Source: Artocarpus heterophyllus
Lineage: Eukaryota > Streptophyta > Magnoliopsida > Rosales > Moraceae
Assembly (NCBI GenBank): GCA_025403435.1
Contig: CM046351.1
Location: forward strand, 28,821,285 to 28,885,284
DNA length: 64,000 nt
Reading direction: 5' to 3'
Shown: in pieces, positions 12,658 through 25,269 of the stretch
How positions within the stretch are numbered: position 1 is the first letter of the stretch
How the letters are laid out: the number at the start of each line of letters is the position of its first letter
The notes under the pieces: model-generated
Told to the model about the DNA's origin: nothing
Databases searched by the model: none
Seen by the model: only the letters and a program-made list of their open reading frames with translations
Program-made: the position numbers and the translations under genes

Positions 12658-14787
12658 TGTCACGCCCCTAAATCCAGGAGGTGACGTAGCGGATTAATTA
12701 AATTAAATAAATTAATTTTTTTTCAAGAATCACCATCATAAAAGACATTAAGAAATGATTATAAAAATGCGTAATCATTAAATATATGAAAGCAAACAAA
12801 TTGAAAAGAAAACATTAAATAAACAAACCCTATTGCGTCCCACCGAACCCACTTTAGTGTGCACACACAGTACTAGCAATATTAAATACATAACCACAGT
12901 CCAAAAAAACATAAGTGAGTTAAAACATTACATGCCTTGTTATAAGTACCCTAAAAGATAATGTTCTAATTCTGCAGTTTCCTTCCTGGTTCTTTAGTCT
13001 TCTAAGCTGAACTCCACCTAGGGGGGATTTTAAAACAAGAAAATGTGAGCGGAAGGCTCAGCATGACTAAATCTAAAAAAAAAAACATTAAATTCAAACA
13101 CATATATTTCATATTTAATCAAATGCTATAATATGGAGCAAATAAATAAAAAATAATAATGAATTAGAACTTATTAAATTTGTTCACACAGGATTAATCA
13201 TTTACTCATCCATAAACAATCTCATTATTAGGTTATAAGCAAAGCCAAATGAATCACCACTGAAGTGGTCCAGCTGGGTTTCGGGACCTGCCCCCAAGGT
13301 CGCGCTTCCCACGACCCGATCTCTGTACATGGCATCATGCCCTATTTTATCATTCCGAACGGTACCAACCGACACGTCCGGTGTCATCACATCATCATGT
13401 TTCATTCTACCAAATGTTCTCATTACATTCATTATTATCACCCATTATTTAACCAATAATGAAAATAAGTAACAAACTTCATTTCTTGAAAATCATAAAA
13501 GGCTTTATGTTCAAACCTCTTTTCAAAACATAGCTACCAAGGAGAAGGGATAGAAGTCCTACCTCGATATTCGTACCAATGTCTAACACCGCAGTCCCGA
13601 TCCACTATACGTTAGCTCCACATAACCACGAACAACCTTAAATAGAAACTAAGTTTATCAATTCCTAGCTTAAGGTATCATACATCCCTAAGCTACCTCA
13701 TGGTGTTTTAGTATGCTTTTAGTACTCACAAAATCATTTGACAAGGTCAGAATCTTGATCTAGGTTTTAAATAGTGAAAACGGGCAAAAAATGTCATTTT
13801 TCACAAGGTTCTGTCGGCCTGCTGGAACCCCTGGTCCGGCCTGCCGAACTCCACTTTTGGTGTGTTGACCAACCAGGATCGGCCTGTCGAACTTTCCTAG
13901 GTTCGGCCTCCCGACTTGATGAATCCGACCTACCGAACCTATGAATCCGACCTACCGAACACTGAGTTTTGGCCTGCAAAACTGAAAAATCATAAGAGGT
14001 CCGAGGCTTCAATTCTCGACCTCCCCAAGTTCAAAATCATATCAAAACCTATTTTTCCAAGTCTGAGAGCATATATAATGATCATAGATGATAAACAAAT
14101 ATAGTAGGACACATTTAAACACATTCAAACATGATTTTCATAGAGATTTTCAAGAAAATCCAAAAATAGGGAAAAAGGAAAAACTTGATATAATCCAAAT
14201 CTCATGAAATCAAGCCTAGTTTTTTGAATGATTTCAGTCCTACCAACTTAGATTAAAGGTTTCCTAAGCTCAAAGAACTCAGATCACAACATTGGAAAGA
14301 GATCGAAAGATTTGGGACAAAATTTAAAAGTTTGAAATTTTAAGGAAACAAACCTTGAATCAAAGCTCAAAATCATGTTTGTGGAGCCCAGATTTATGTT
14401 CTTCACCTCCCAATCCAGCTGAGAATCAAGCCCAAAGCTCAAAAACTTGAAATCAAAACCAAGAGGAGGAGAGGAGAGAGAGAGCAGCATGGAAGAGGGG
14501 AAAGAAGAGAGAGAGTGAACGTGAGGGAGAGTGAGAGTGAGAGGGAAATAAATAGAAAAGTGAGGGAAGCAACACCGTGTTTCCAACATAAGGTTTTGCA
14601 ATTGGGACACATCAGGCACTTGATAAATTGTTTTGTTTCATAATTCAAAATAACACATGGAAGTAATTAAAATGGAATAAATTTAAAATATTATAAAATA
14701 CTTAAATTACGTTCAAGTTTACATTAAAGCATACTAATCCATCATCTAAACATCAATTATCCCTAATCAAATCTTCCGGGTGTTACA
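12658..14787 (-). mobile_element. Nested solo LTR A inside the 3' LTR
   Basis: Read on the minus strand it begins TGTAACACCCGGAAG and ends GGGGCGTGACA, a wording typical of plant gypsy LTRs. The uninterrupted 5' LTR reads GTACCATATGC at the same place (about 26740-26752). Here GTACCATA is followed by the insertion, then TCATATGC, giving a 5-bp duplication CCATA/TCATA with one difference. There are no internal coding domains, hence a solo LTR of 2130 bp. It carries a palindrome array at 13805-13980. Confidence 0.85.
13805..13980. repeat. Array of TTCGGCCTGCCGAA-type palindromes in solo LTR A
   Basis: Six to eight diverged copies of TTCGGCCTGCCGAAC (for example CGGCCTGCCGAACT at 13842, CGGCCTGTCGAACT at 13882, TTCGGCCTCCCGACT at 13902, CGACCTACCGAAC at 13926 and 13948) are spaced by 10-30 bp. 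The core is an inverted repeat around CT. Confidence 0.8.
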
Positions 14788-17151
14788 TCATATGCACACA
14801 AAGGTCTTCATAACATTGTGATCATACCTTCACTTTAAACTCCCCTTTTCGCGTCGGGAGCTAGTGCGACACTTATCTTTCCTTCTAGTGATTCATTTAC
14901 CAGTTCAGTTAATTTGGTTATCATACCAAGCATGATAATATACTTACATACTAAATGTAAATCAGATACACTTTTCAATTGCATAATACACACAGGTATA
15001 TTCTCATGAACAAGCTATATTCTTTAACCTACTGTTTCATACCCTAGGTGGGTTTGGAACTTACTTGTTTTTGCTGCTAAATAGACCGTCTTTGGGTTTC
15101 TTTGTTATTCATCTAGTGACCTATTTGGCCAATTATATCATTATTAGCTAAATCATCATTGTTTAGCTATATATTGGTAAGGTATACTTATCGATTATTA
15201 AGTCGGATTACCATTCTGATTGCTTAAAGTTCGACCGTCATCTCATTTCATTCTATCTTATAGCTTCTAACAAAAGAAGAGAAACTCTTATTAATGTCGT
15301 TTTTCTCTATCTTGAGCATTTCGGGGTCCGTACTGCCCTTTTTTTTAAATGACATTTTTACCCTCGATGGCCACTTTGAATTTCTAGGCCCGTTTTGGCT
15401 AATTCGACACGAAACATCATTCATTAACATAAAAAAAAAAAAGTTCAAGGCATTGGGTTGCTTATTTGAAATAAAAACCAAAGTTTATCAAAACTTTGCA
15501 ATTTCATCCCTTATTTGAGAATTTTAACAATTTTGCCCCAAGGACCAAAAATAATCTCTTTAAACCTTTGGTCTCCATTTTTCAAGAGGATTAAATTTTC
15601 TCAAAGTACCATACCCATATTCCTTTTGTGAAAAGACGTTTTTGCCCCTAAAAAAATTTTCAATTTTAACAAATTTTGTAAAATTCATAACTCACAAACG
15701 AAGGTGATCTTCGACGAACCGTCTGTGACCCCTAACAATTTTGTTGAGATCTATAACTTTTGTATTTTGACTTTTTTGAAATTCCTACTATACAGGGGAG
15801 TTTTTGGCCTTTTCTCAAATCTGCCGAGAATAAGAATTTTTTACAATCTAGTCCCTGGGGTAATTTTTGTAAAAACCTGTTTTAAAGCAGCATACAACCC
15901 ACTGTTTACACAAGTTCAAGTCCTTCTAAAACAATTTCCATGCTAGATCACAACTCTTTTAAAAACCTCCCAAAGTTTACACAATTTTTTTTTTCATATT
16001 TTAACATCAAGTAAAAAGCTTGACATTTAAACCCCAAATTCAACCATAAACCTCATCATATGCCGTAAAATTAAGTAAACATATTATAAGCTAGCTTAAA
16101 TAATTACAAGCCTCACTTATAAGAGAGCAATACAAGGCAAACATTAAAAAAAAAAAATTGAAATTGGAGGGTTAGATTTTTACCCAAAATGGTTGGTGAG
16201 CTAGAGCACCCTTAACAACTTGCTTTCTTTGTAAACCCTCCTAAACATAATCCATATATAGAAACCTTTATTAACCGTCCTTCAATTCCAAAGGAACCGT
16301 AGAAAAAACTTGGAGAATGTTGGAATCTTACATTGAAAGTTTGAAAAACTTAAACTGTGCTCGAGGCCTTGATCTAAAACTTTGCTTGAAAGTGTGCTTT
16401 TATGAAAGAATTATTTTGAGAGGGGAGAGTAGGGAACTGCCAAATATGGTGGGGGAAAGGAATTGAAAAATTATGATGCTTAAGTCTTTAATTAAAGACT
16501 TATCCACATTTTTTTTTTGGCGAGTCATCACCTTAAGCTATAATTAAGGCGTTAGTTGGCCTTTTATGATTAGGCCACATTAGCAAATGTGGTAGCCCAA
16601 TCAAAATTCTCAAAGTGTCCCTCTATTGGGAGCCCCAAAATTTTACATAATATAATTTTTCACCACATAGTATTTTTCTTATACGATAGGGGTGAAACCA
16701 TTAAACATATTCTTGTGCTGTTAAAAATATCCTATCTATTCTTTAATTCATTTTTGGAGTTCAAACATAGCATTTCTCGTATCTGTGTTTTTACTTTAGC
16801 AGTGTACTTATACTACGTTGTACCCTTTTTACACTGTTTTAGGGTTTTGACATACTTTTCTACTTTATTCTACCTTAATCACCCATTAGTTTATATCACA
16901 ATATTATAATTAATTGTGATATAAAATTTGTTTCATGGTATTATTTACAAATTTTTAAGCATTTAACCTCAAAAAAATCTGTATTTGACCATATCCAACA
17001 TCGCATCAAGTCTACAGTAAAATTCCTTGTCAATAGCGCTCATTATGTATTATCGTAATTTTTACAAAAATACGACTTATAAGGGCAAATTCATTAATTA
17101 AATCCAATTAAATATTGAATTTTGTCAATGCATTTCCCTTGGTCATTACAA

Positions 17152-17164
17152 CCTACCCTCCATA
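17152..17164 (-). other. Polypurine tract of the gypsy element
   Basis: Minus strand reads ATGGAGGGTAGGT directly before the 3' LTR start TGTAATGACC, the position and composition expected for the plus-strand DNA primer. Confidence 0.7.
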
Positions 17165-17620
17165 AAAAATATTGTGCCCGAAAATTAGAACAATTCAGGA
17201 TAGACTTTCCTTATTTCATCTTCTGGTTCCTTGGTTGCTTCTCCCACTTGTTGGTTACCCCATAAGACTTTGACGAGTGGTATCTTTTTGTTCCTTAACT
17301 CCTTTTCTTCTCGAGCCAAAATTTAAATTGGTTTCTTCTTATAGGATAGATTCCTTTACACCTCAATAGGCTCATGCTGAAGTATATGCGATGGGTCAGT
17401 ACATATCTCTTTAACTTGGATACATGGAATACATTATGTACTGATGCTATTTCAGGGGGAAGGGCTAATTTGTAGGCCACATTACCCACCTTTTCAAGAA
17501 TTTCAAATGGTCCAATGTACCTTGGACTAAGCTTTCTGTGTTTCCCGAACCTCACTATCCCTTTCATGGGTGTCACCTTCAAAAAGACTAAATTCCCTCT
17601 TGGAACTCTAAAGGTCTCTG
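17165..17620 (-). pseudogene. Gypsy integrase C-terminus: GPY/F module and chromodomain-like tail
   Basis: The minus frame holds RKLSPRYIGPFEILEKVG, then NVAYKLALP and VHNVFHVSKLKRY, the GPY/F module that follows the integrase core. Downstream, in shifted frames, pieces such as KVLW, W..Q and PRNQKM resemble the chromodomain tail that targets chromoviruses to chromatin, but the frame is broken by a stop and shifts. It sits directly before the polypurine tract, as in Tekay/Del elements. The chromodomain reading is inference from position and fragments. Confidence 0.7.
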
Positions 17621-17849
17621 TCGTCGATCAGCATAACTTTTTCTGTTGACTAAACGCAGTTTCAATTTGTTGGCAGACTAATTTTATGTCTTTTGTTGTT
17701 TTTTGAACAAAATCCGTTGTCAATAATGCCTTTTCCCTGGTTTCATACCAATGCAATGCCGATCTACATCTTCTTTCGTAAAGAACTTTACATGGAGCCA
17801 TACCTATGGAGGTTTGATAACTGTTGTTGTACGCAAATTCAATCAGTGG

Positions 17850-18510
17850 AAGCTTTTATCCCATCCTCCTTTGACTAGCACACACGCTCTCAACATATCC
17901 TCTAGAGTCTAAATGGTCCTTTTAGACTGACCATCCATTTAAGGGTGGAAAGCTGTACTAAAAGTCAGCTTTGTTCCTATTGCTTAATGAATGTTTTTTT
18001 AGAATTTGGAGGTAAATCGTCCATCACGATCAGAAATAATGGATTTTGGGACTCCATGATATCTAACTATTTGAGCAACATACAATTCAACTAGCCGTTC
18101 AACAAAACTGCTAAGTTTAATGGGCAAAAAGTGTGCAGATTTGGTCAATCTATCCACAATTACCCATATAGCATTGAATCCTCCTGTAGTTTTGGGTAGT
18201 CCAATCACTAGATCTATGGTTATCTGATCCCATTTCCATTCTGGAATTTCAATCTTCTGCAATTCTCCCGCTGATCACTGGTGTTTTGCCTTCACCTTTT
18301 GACAAGTGAAACATTTACTAATGAACCGTATCGCCATCATTCTTCATTCCATGCCACCAATAATGCTCCTTCAGGTGCTTGTACATTTTGGTAGCTCCTG
18401 GATAAGCAACATACGGTACCTCATGAGCTTCTTCCAATATCTGTCTTTTTAACTTTTCTTCATTAGGAATGCATAATCTGCCTCTATAGTGCAGAATGCC
18501 ATCTTCCAAG
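17850..18510 (-). pseudogene. Gypsy integrase zinc-binding and catalytic core (broken)
   Basis: 18318-18509 gives KLKRQILEEAHE, then YPGATKMYKHLKEHYWWHGM, the H2C2-type N-terminal domain; the cysteine part after it lies beyond stops. 17999-18262 gives [23 protein letters not shown] and [11 protein letters not shown], the RNase-H-fold DDE core with two of the three acidic residues visible. Stops and a frameshift after FTSKF separate it from the third acidic residue region. Confidence 0.85.
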
Positions 18511-18689
18511 ACGCTAAACTCTGCTTACTTGTTCTCAAGGACCCCATTCTTAGACCTGAGTAGTGATGAATCTACTTCTTGTCGTTCCTTCAAATTCTCC
18601 AGGATGATTGGCTGGAATGACAAATCGGCTAATCTTCCTATGATTATTTCTACTCCTGCTTCTATCAAGTCTGTTTGAAGAGGTCTTGG

Positions 18690-19340
18690 TATCAACCGCG
18701 TCATTGTAAGAGAAGACGTTGCTCTACTACTGAGTGCATTAGTTACTCGGTTAGCTTATCCAGCATCATATAAGATTTCACAGTCATAATCCTTGACTAG
18801 TTCGAGCCACCTGTTGTCTCATATTGAGTTCTTTTTGTGTGAAAATGTACTTTAGACTCTGATGGTCGATATAAATCTCGCAGTTAGCTCCATATAATTA
18901 ATGGCGCTAGATGTTCAATGCAATACGACTGCTGCTAATTCCAAGTCATGCATTAGATAGTTCCTTTCATGATCCTTCAATTGCCAAGATGTATATGCGA
19001 TCACCTTTCCATTCTGCATGAGTACGGCTCCCAAGCCTGTCTTTGATGCATCGTTGTAAATTACAAAATTTCCTAGGTTCGGATCGGGTATGGTTAGTAC
19101 CGGTGTAATTGTGAGTCGTCTTTTTAATTCTTGAAAACTTTCTTTGTACTTCTTAGTCCATTTATATTTCGCCGCCTTTCATGTAAGGACTGTGAGTGGT
19201 GCTACGAGTCTAGAGAATCCTTTCACAAAACGTCGATAATAGCCTGCTAGACCGAAGGAACTCCTGATCTCGGTAACACTTTTTGGTGTAGGCCATTTAT
19301 TTACCGTTTCTACTTTAGAAGGATCGACAGAGACCCCATC
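18690..19340 (-). pseudogene. Gypsy RNase H domain (broken)
   Basis: Minus-strand frames contain FVKGFSRLVAPLT, then [24 protein letters not shown] and [13 protein letters not shown]. These are the connection and RNase H blocks (catalytic D in NDAS, E in DLELAA) that degrade the RNA of the replication hybrid. The frame shifts after AAVV and has stops near 18775-18900. Confidence 0.8.
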
Positions 19341-20110
19341 TCATGATACCACATGTCCTAGGAAATGAACTTTTTCCAGCCAAAATTTGCATTTTGAGAA
19401 CTTGGCGTACAATTGATGCCTTTTTAACAACTGCAGTGCAATCCTTAGATGTTCCTCATGTTCTTTTGGTGTTCTCAAATAAATTAAGATATCGTCAATG
19501 AAAACGATGACGAATTTATCCAGGTAGTCCTTGTAAATCCAATTCATAAGGTCCATAAAGGCTGCCGGGGTGTTAGTCAGCCCAAATGGCATAACGTAGA
19601 ACTCATAATGCCCATAACGCATTCGAAACGCTGTCTTTGGCACATCCTCTTCCTTAACTCAAAGTTGATGATATCCAAAGCACAGATCAATTTTTGAAAA
19701 TATTGCCGCTCCTTTCAGTTGATCAAATAAGTCATCGATTCTTGGAAGTGGATACTTGTTCTTAATTATGACTTTGTTCAGTTCCTGGTAGTCAATGCAC
19801 ATCCATAAAGTTCCATCTTTCTTTTTAACAAATAAGACAAGTGCTCCCCATGGGGAATGACTCGACTGAATAAATCCTTTGTTCAGTAATTCTTGCAATT
19901 GCACCTGAAGTTCTTTGAGTTCTTTGGAGTCATACGATGCGGTGCCTTCGAAATCAGAGCTGTACCAGGCATCAACTCAATCTCGAACAAAATTTCTTGT
20001 TCCAGTGGTAACCCAGGCAGTTCATCCGAAAACACGTCGACGAACTCTTTTACTATATGGACATCCTCTGGTCCTAACTGAGCTTCTTGATCTTTATTAA
20101 CCAAGTTCAC
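19341..20110 (-). pseudogene. Gypsy reverse transcriptase (broken)
   Basis: Blocks in order: [16 protein letters not shown], then [57 protein letters not shown], then after a stop [24 protein letters not shown], and [12 protein letters not shown] with its catalytic DD. This is the full finger-palm order of Ty3/gypsy [13 protein letters not shown] shows Cys where the family has Arg. A frame change near 19900 and a stop near 19650 break it into three pieces. Confidence 0.92.
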
Positions 20111-20279
20111 CAGATAGCCCATGCATCCATTATTTAGCAATTTCCTTGCTTTCAGTGAGATATTAACGCCTTTAGAGCCTTGGGAATCTTCTTTGAATAC
20201 ACAAACTTCTCTCCTCCTGAAGGCTAAAACGTAACTTTGTGATATCAACAATTAATCTTGGCAGCATATTTTCCCAGGA

Positions 20280-20610
20280 AGTCCATTCCCAAGATAACAT
20301 CATAATCTTGAATATCGATTATTATCAAATCGATAAACAATTCCCTACCACAAATGATGATTGGTATATGACGTAACCAATGATCCAAATTTAATACCTC
20401 CCTTGAGGGAAGTGTAGTCCTAAAAGTCTGTTCTATCCTATCTCCTTCAAATCCTATTCATTTTGCAAATTTACGTGATGCAAACGAATGTGTTGCTCTA
20501 GAATCAAATAAAACATAAGCATCAGTTTTGGCAACAAAAAGCTGACCTATTACCATTGTTGAGGTTCTAGCTTCACCCTTTTTTTAGATCTGGGTGTAAA
20601 TTCAACCACT
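20280..20610 (-). pseudogene. Gypsy aspartic protease with altered active site
   Basis: Minus frame reads AYVLFDSRATHSFASRKFAK, then a stop, IGFEGDRI, and ..DVILGMDFLGKYAA. The family's DSGATHSF active-site loop is present but Gly is replaced by Arg (AGA codon at about 20504-20506). An in-frame stop follows within 15 residues. The enzyme would normally cut Gag-Pol in virus-like particles. It lies 3' of the gag zinc knuckle once solo LTR B is removed. Confidence 0.85.
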
Positions 20611-21029
20611 TGGTTTTGGAGCCTTCAATCAGGCCCTGACTGATGCTAGGACCTTCTATCTGTGCTTGGACTGCATGTGCAACGCTCCTTAATTCGAACG
20701 TCACAGATGTCGTTACTACAATACAACATACTTGTTTAAACTTAACACAAACATAATTGCAAAACTTATACGGTACTTTTAATTGAAAACAGAGTTAAAC
20801 ATACATTACCAGGATCCATTCATATGTTTTTTTTTTTATCTTAATGTCTTAACATTGTAAAATCACATTGCTTAGATCATTCCATATCATAATTTATTCA
20901 TTTATACTTTAAATTAATCATGAACTTATATTAATAAAATAGATATACCAAGTTGTAAAATCAGGACTTATAAAAATATCACAACATATCACATTAAACA
21001 TCAAATCGATTAAAACTTACTTACTCCCA

Positions 21030-21235
21030 CAGTTCGGCAGGCCGAACTTGGGACTTCGGCAGGCCGAACATGATCGGCAAGCTAGAGTTCCCTCAACCGA
21101 CAGGCCGGCAGAGGCTTTGCAATTCAGACCAAAAACTCATCCATGTTCGGCAGGCCGAAAAATGCGATCGGCAGGCCAAACTTCTGGACATCGACAGGCC
21201 AGCCAAAAAGTTCGACAGGCCGTCCGAGACCAATC
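21030..21235. repeat. Array of TTCGGCAGGCCGAA palindromes, solo LTR B left array
   Basis: Perfect copies include GTTCGGCAGGCCGAAC (21031-21046), TTCGGCAGGCCGAACA (21055) and GTTCGGCAGGCCGAAA (about 21144). Diverged copies follow (ATCGGCAGGCCAAAC, TCGACAGGCCAGCC, TTCGACAGGCCGTCC). The centre is AG on the plus strand. Confidence 0.88.
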
Positions 21236-23339
21236 TTTGAGAAAACTTAAATTTTAAAACATACCAACTTTTCGCAAAATATAGCGGAAAGTTCATAATT
21301 CATTAAAAAGTGATAAAATAACTTATAAAACCATAATATAAGTATTCTTAAAACTTAACATAAAAATATATGTTCAAAATATATAACCTAATTAAAAAAA
21401 AAACATAAGAGCGTTCTTCTTTACGTGCTTCCGGTTACAATTCATCGTGCATAATGCTCACACGCCTTCCATGTCCTCCGCCTAGTCCATGATTTTCTTA
21501 CCCTTATCTGCAACATGACATAAAACATGATTAAGCTAATGCTTAGTAAGTACATATAATTATCACAATTTAAAACATTTCATAAACATCATCATCATCA
21601 TCATCATCATCATATCATAAAAGTGCCTTAAGCACAATTTCATAGGAACATATCTTTCATTACGTTGACCATTTTAAAACTTATTCTATTTTTATCTTAA
21701 GGGCCCAAGTGTTGCACCATAAACATCATCATAGGTGCGCCGTCATGAGAGGAGAAGGGTAGCTAATCCAAAACCAAACATGACATCATAACATTTCATT
21801 CATAACATTGGTGTGCAACACTTATTAGGTGATACATATTTATATAATTTTCATACTTTGAAACATGCCATAATCATCATGCATAACTTAAAATCATGAA
21901 AATCTTTCATAGAAATTCTTAAGGAAAATATCCATAAAATTATCATGAATATCATTATGAATATAACGTCAAATCTTGTAAAATGTGTCATGTTATAGGT
22001 GAGAATGTACTTACTTTAACGTAGCTTACTAAACCTTAAAAATAAGTGCTCTTGGTGACGACGCCGCGGTCTCGTAGTGCTCGTTCCTTGAGTGTTCATG
22101 CCATTATCCATTTAAAGATGCAATACATTAATACATATCATGAAATATCCATTCTCATAACATTCATACATATAATACTCGTATACATTCATCACATTTT
22201 ACAAACATATCTCATAATCATCATCATAAAATTATCATCAAAACATATAAACGCTATTCATAACATGCTCCCTTAAAAATCAAAACATTTCATACATTGT
22301 AAACATGAAAATCTTTTTGAAAAACGTTTTCTAATAATTTAAAACACATATACTTTAATTTAATAATTCATACAAACATCTTATTTTCATGCATAATATC
22401 ATTTCATTATCATAAAATCATTTAAATACATATATATATAACATATAACATTTCATAAACAAAAATCCAGAAATAGCATTATTAAAACAGTTTTCTCATT
22501 GTCATCTCATAAAAATTTCATAACATAAAATACATTCATCATACATACATATGCATATTCTTAACAACTTTTCATGAAATCATCATTCTTTTACCTCTTG
22601 AATAATCGTTACATTTTTCATGCATCTAGGTAAAACAGTCATATTACTGTGAAGAGTAGAAGATAGAAATATTCATTTTTCATAAAAATACCGAAAGAAC
22701 AAGAAACGTGAAGAAACATCACATAATACATACATGGACAAAATACAATACCTAGAGAAGGTATTGTAGATGAATTTGAGGAGGAGAATTTCTTTTTCAA
22801 AAACGCTGGAAAACTAAATTCTTACCTTAAAATATCTTGTCAAAATCCTTGAATTGTAACCCACGAAATACGACTTTTCTTACAATTTTCTTGCAGAAAA
22901 TTTTGAGAGAGAAGGAAGTGAAATGCGTGGAGAAGAGAAGAGGAAGAGAGAAACAAATGTCTCAGAAATTTGAGAGAGAAAAACGTGAGAAGGAGAGAAA
23001 ATAATGAAAAATGAAACGTTAAAATTTTTTTAACGTAATAAGCATAATTGATGGGAATTCAATTTCCTTCATTAAGTTAGAATTTTTTGACTGTTGAGGG
23101 GCTATTAGCATGGGAAAAAGAAGAGAAAGAAAAGGAAGGTCAAACAAATCATTAATCTTACCATAATTTACCCTCTAAAAAATAGGAAGCCACTTAAAAT
23201 AATACAAATCAATGCAAAGTCAAACCCCTTTTTTCCTTAACTGATAAAATCATTCCATTATTATGCCAATTAATCACATTAAATCATCCAATTAACGTAA
23301 TTAACTCAGCCATAATTTTGGAGAGATTTCTGCTGACTG

Positions 23340-23465
23340 CTCGTCAGCCGTGTTCGGCCTGCCGATTTTTCCCCTTCGGCCTGCCGGTTCCACAAGTTCG
23401 GCCTGCCGATCTCGGGCAGAATGTTCGGCCTGCCGATCTTAAAAGTTTGGCCTGTCGAACTGTCC
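23340..23465. repeat. Array of TTCGGCCTGCCGAT palindromes, solo LTR B right array
   Basis: Five copies in about 120 bp: GTTCGGCCTGCCGATTT, CTTCGGCCTGCCGGTTC, GTTCGGCCTGCCGATCT, another GTTCGGCCTGCCGATCT and GTTTGGCCTGTCGAACT. The centre is CT on the plus strand, so this array is inverted relative to the left one. Confidence 0.88.
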
Positions 23466-23708
23466 TTAAATGCCATACAATAAAACATTCATACATTATT
23501 GCATCATAAATAAACATACATTCAAAATTTCACATGAACACTAGAGCACAACGATTCCATGCGGTCGTCACCTGTCACAAAACTTGACATAAAAAGTTAG
23601 TAACATGCACATCATATATCTTATCATATAACGTAATTTATTAATAAAATTCCTTAACAACGTTACTAACTTAACGTGGTTCGTTACATAAAATAGGCAG
23701 GTGTTACA

Positions 23709-24870
23709 ACATGTAACTGGGTTCCTTGAGGCCTCTGCTAATTCTGACTATTCTAACTCTGGGGATAGGAGAGGTAGTTCTTGGCATAGTGTCCTTCCTT
23801 ACCGCATATATAGCACTTGTTAGTGCCAGCCCTACATTCCCCTGCATGTCTTTTCCCACACTGTCTACAGAGGAGTTTGTTGTTTCCCCCATTATTCATC
23901 CTTTTCCAGTGGTTGTACCTTCTGATTCTCTTGGTTGTTTGCATTCCACTTTCTCTTATTGTTGTTATTGTGATTACGTCTGGTGGGATTGCTCTGAGTC
24001 TGCCCCTGACTTGGGGTGCTTCCCTGTCCTTTTTCTTGTGATACTTGGTTCTACTTAGCCAAGGCTTTTTCCTCTTTTTGGGCTCTAAAGATCCTTGCTC
24101 TTTCTTCCTTATCACGGGAGATTCTAAATTCAGTTTTAGTCATCTGCTCCATGCAGTCTTCAACATCCTTAGGAGCCTGTCCTCCGCTATCAACCATGAG
24201 GGCAATGTTAGTTCAGAACATCCTCATTAGCCTTTTTATTCTTTCCCGTTCAGTAGGCACCAGTCAAAACAAAGACGTGCCAATTGATTAAATCTTCTTA
24301 CCACATCAGTCACTGACAATTACCTTGTTGAAAGTTGTTGAATTCCTCCTATTGTGCCGCCATGGTTTCCACATTAAAATAAGCTCATCCAAACTCCTCG
24401 ATGAACTTAGGCTAGGTCATCTCATCCACGTTTCTTCAGTGCTCAACAGATTCCCACCATCTCCTCGCATCTTTGGTGAGAGAAAATGAAGCACATAAAA
24501 CTTTTTCACGATCATTAAGTCCCATAAATTTCAAAACCCACTCTAAGCCAGTGAGCCAATCATCGACATCCAACGGATCAGTAGAACCATCAAATTTCAA
24601 GACCTTCATTCGCTGAAATCTCTCATAAAATTTAGTAACAAGAACGACAAGAGCTATCAGGGCTGTTGGATCTACCTAACATGGCGGCAGTGCCACTGGT
24701 CTAGCAGCCGCACGTGCTAGAGGTATGGGGTTTTGATGAGCCAGCTGCTCCCGCAACCCTTGTATCTCCTACTCCTGAGCTTAGAGCTTCTGCTGTAATT
24801 CGACAATCATAGCCATCATATCCGAATTCACGGGTCCTCCAGATACTTCATTGATTGGTAACTGTCTAAT
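23709..24870 (-). pseudogene. Gypsy gag with zinc knuckles (broken)
   Basis: Minus frames show FYERFQRMKVLKFDGS, DPLDVDDWL, KDARRWWESVEH and PKFIEEFG, the capsid core typical of plant gypsy gag, with several in-frame stops (after VEH, after EMT, after EEFG). Further on lie CRQCGKRHAGEC and CYICGKEGHYAKN, CCHC zinc knuckles for genome RNA packaging; the last Cys of the second knuckle is lost to Tyr. Gag would form the particle in the cytoplasm. Solo LTR B interrupts immediately after it. Confidence 0.88.
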
Positions 24871-25269
24871 AACCTACCATCGAATTACAATATTACATTA
24901 ACACATATTATTGACTTAATAAAAATTATCAAAATTTTCTCAAGTAACATAAATTCACATAAATCTATGTAAATACAAACAATAACATGAACTCATCATT
25001 TCATTTCATTAGCCTTTCCACTACATTTTTCATCATCAAAACTTTTCATATGTAATTAACGTACATACTTGATAGTTTTTTTTACATAACTTTTATATCA
25101 TTTCTGGGAGTAGTCATCTCTTTCGGCTAACATGAACACTACTGCCGAGAAGGACACCACTTTACCGGAGGTACACTCATGTACAAAATCAATAAAGTCA
25201 AAACTATACTAGCCATACAATTACATACATTTCTATTACATAAAGAAAAATCATTAAGTGTCCATTTGC

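Larger units (their letters stand above)
12114..17151 (-). repeat. 3' LTR of the gypsy element (interrupted)
   Basis: Segments 12114-12657 and 14788-17151 align collinearly with the 5' LTR at 26202-29109; the summed lengths agree to within the 5-bp duplication. The gap is a solo LTR inserted at GTACCATA. Plus-strand ends are TGTCATAACC and GGTCATTACA. Confidence 0.9.
20678..23708 (-). mobile_element. Nested solo LTR B between gag and protease
   Basis: On the minus strand it begins TGTAACACCTGCC and ends GAGCGTTGCA. The plus-strand left end TGCAACGCTCCTTAATTC is similar to solo LTR A's TGTCACGCCCCTAAATCC. The flanks are GCATG (20673-20677) and ACATG (23709-23713), a 5-bp duplication with one difference. 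Cutting it out rejoins the gypsy frame as ..GTQLHAVQAQIEGP... It is 3031 bp with no coding domain, and carries palindrome arrays near both ends. Confidence 0.82.

Noticed and set aside
14439..14648. Open frames in the CT-rich stretch of solo LTR A
   Set aside because: Composition-driven (Leu/Ser runs), inside an LTR, no homology to a known family.
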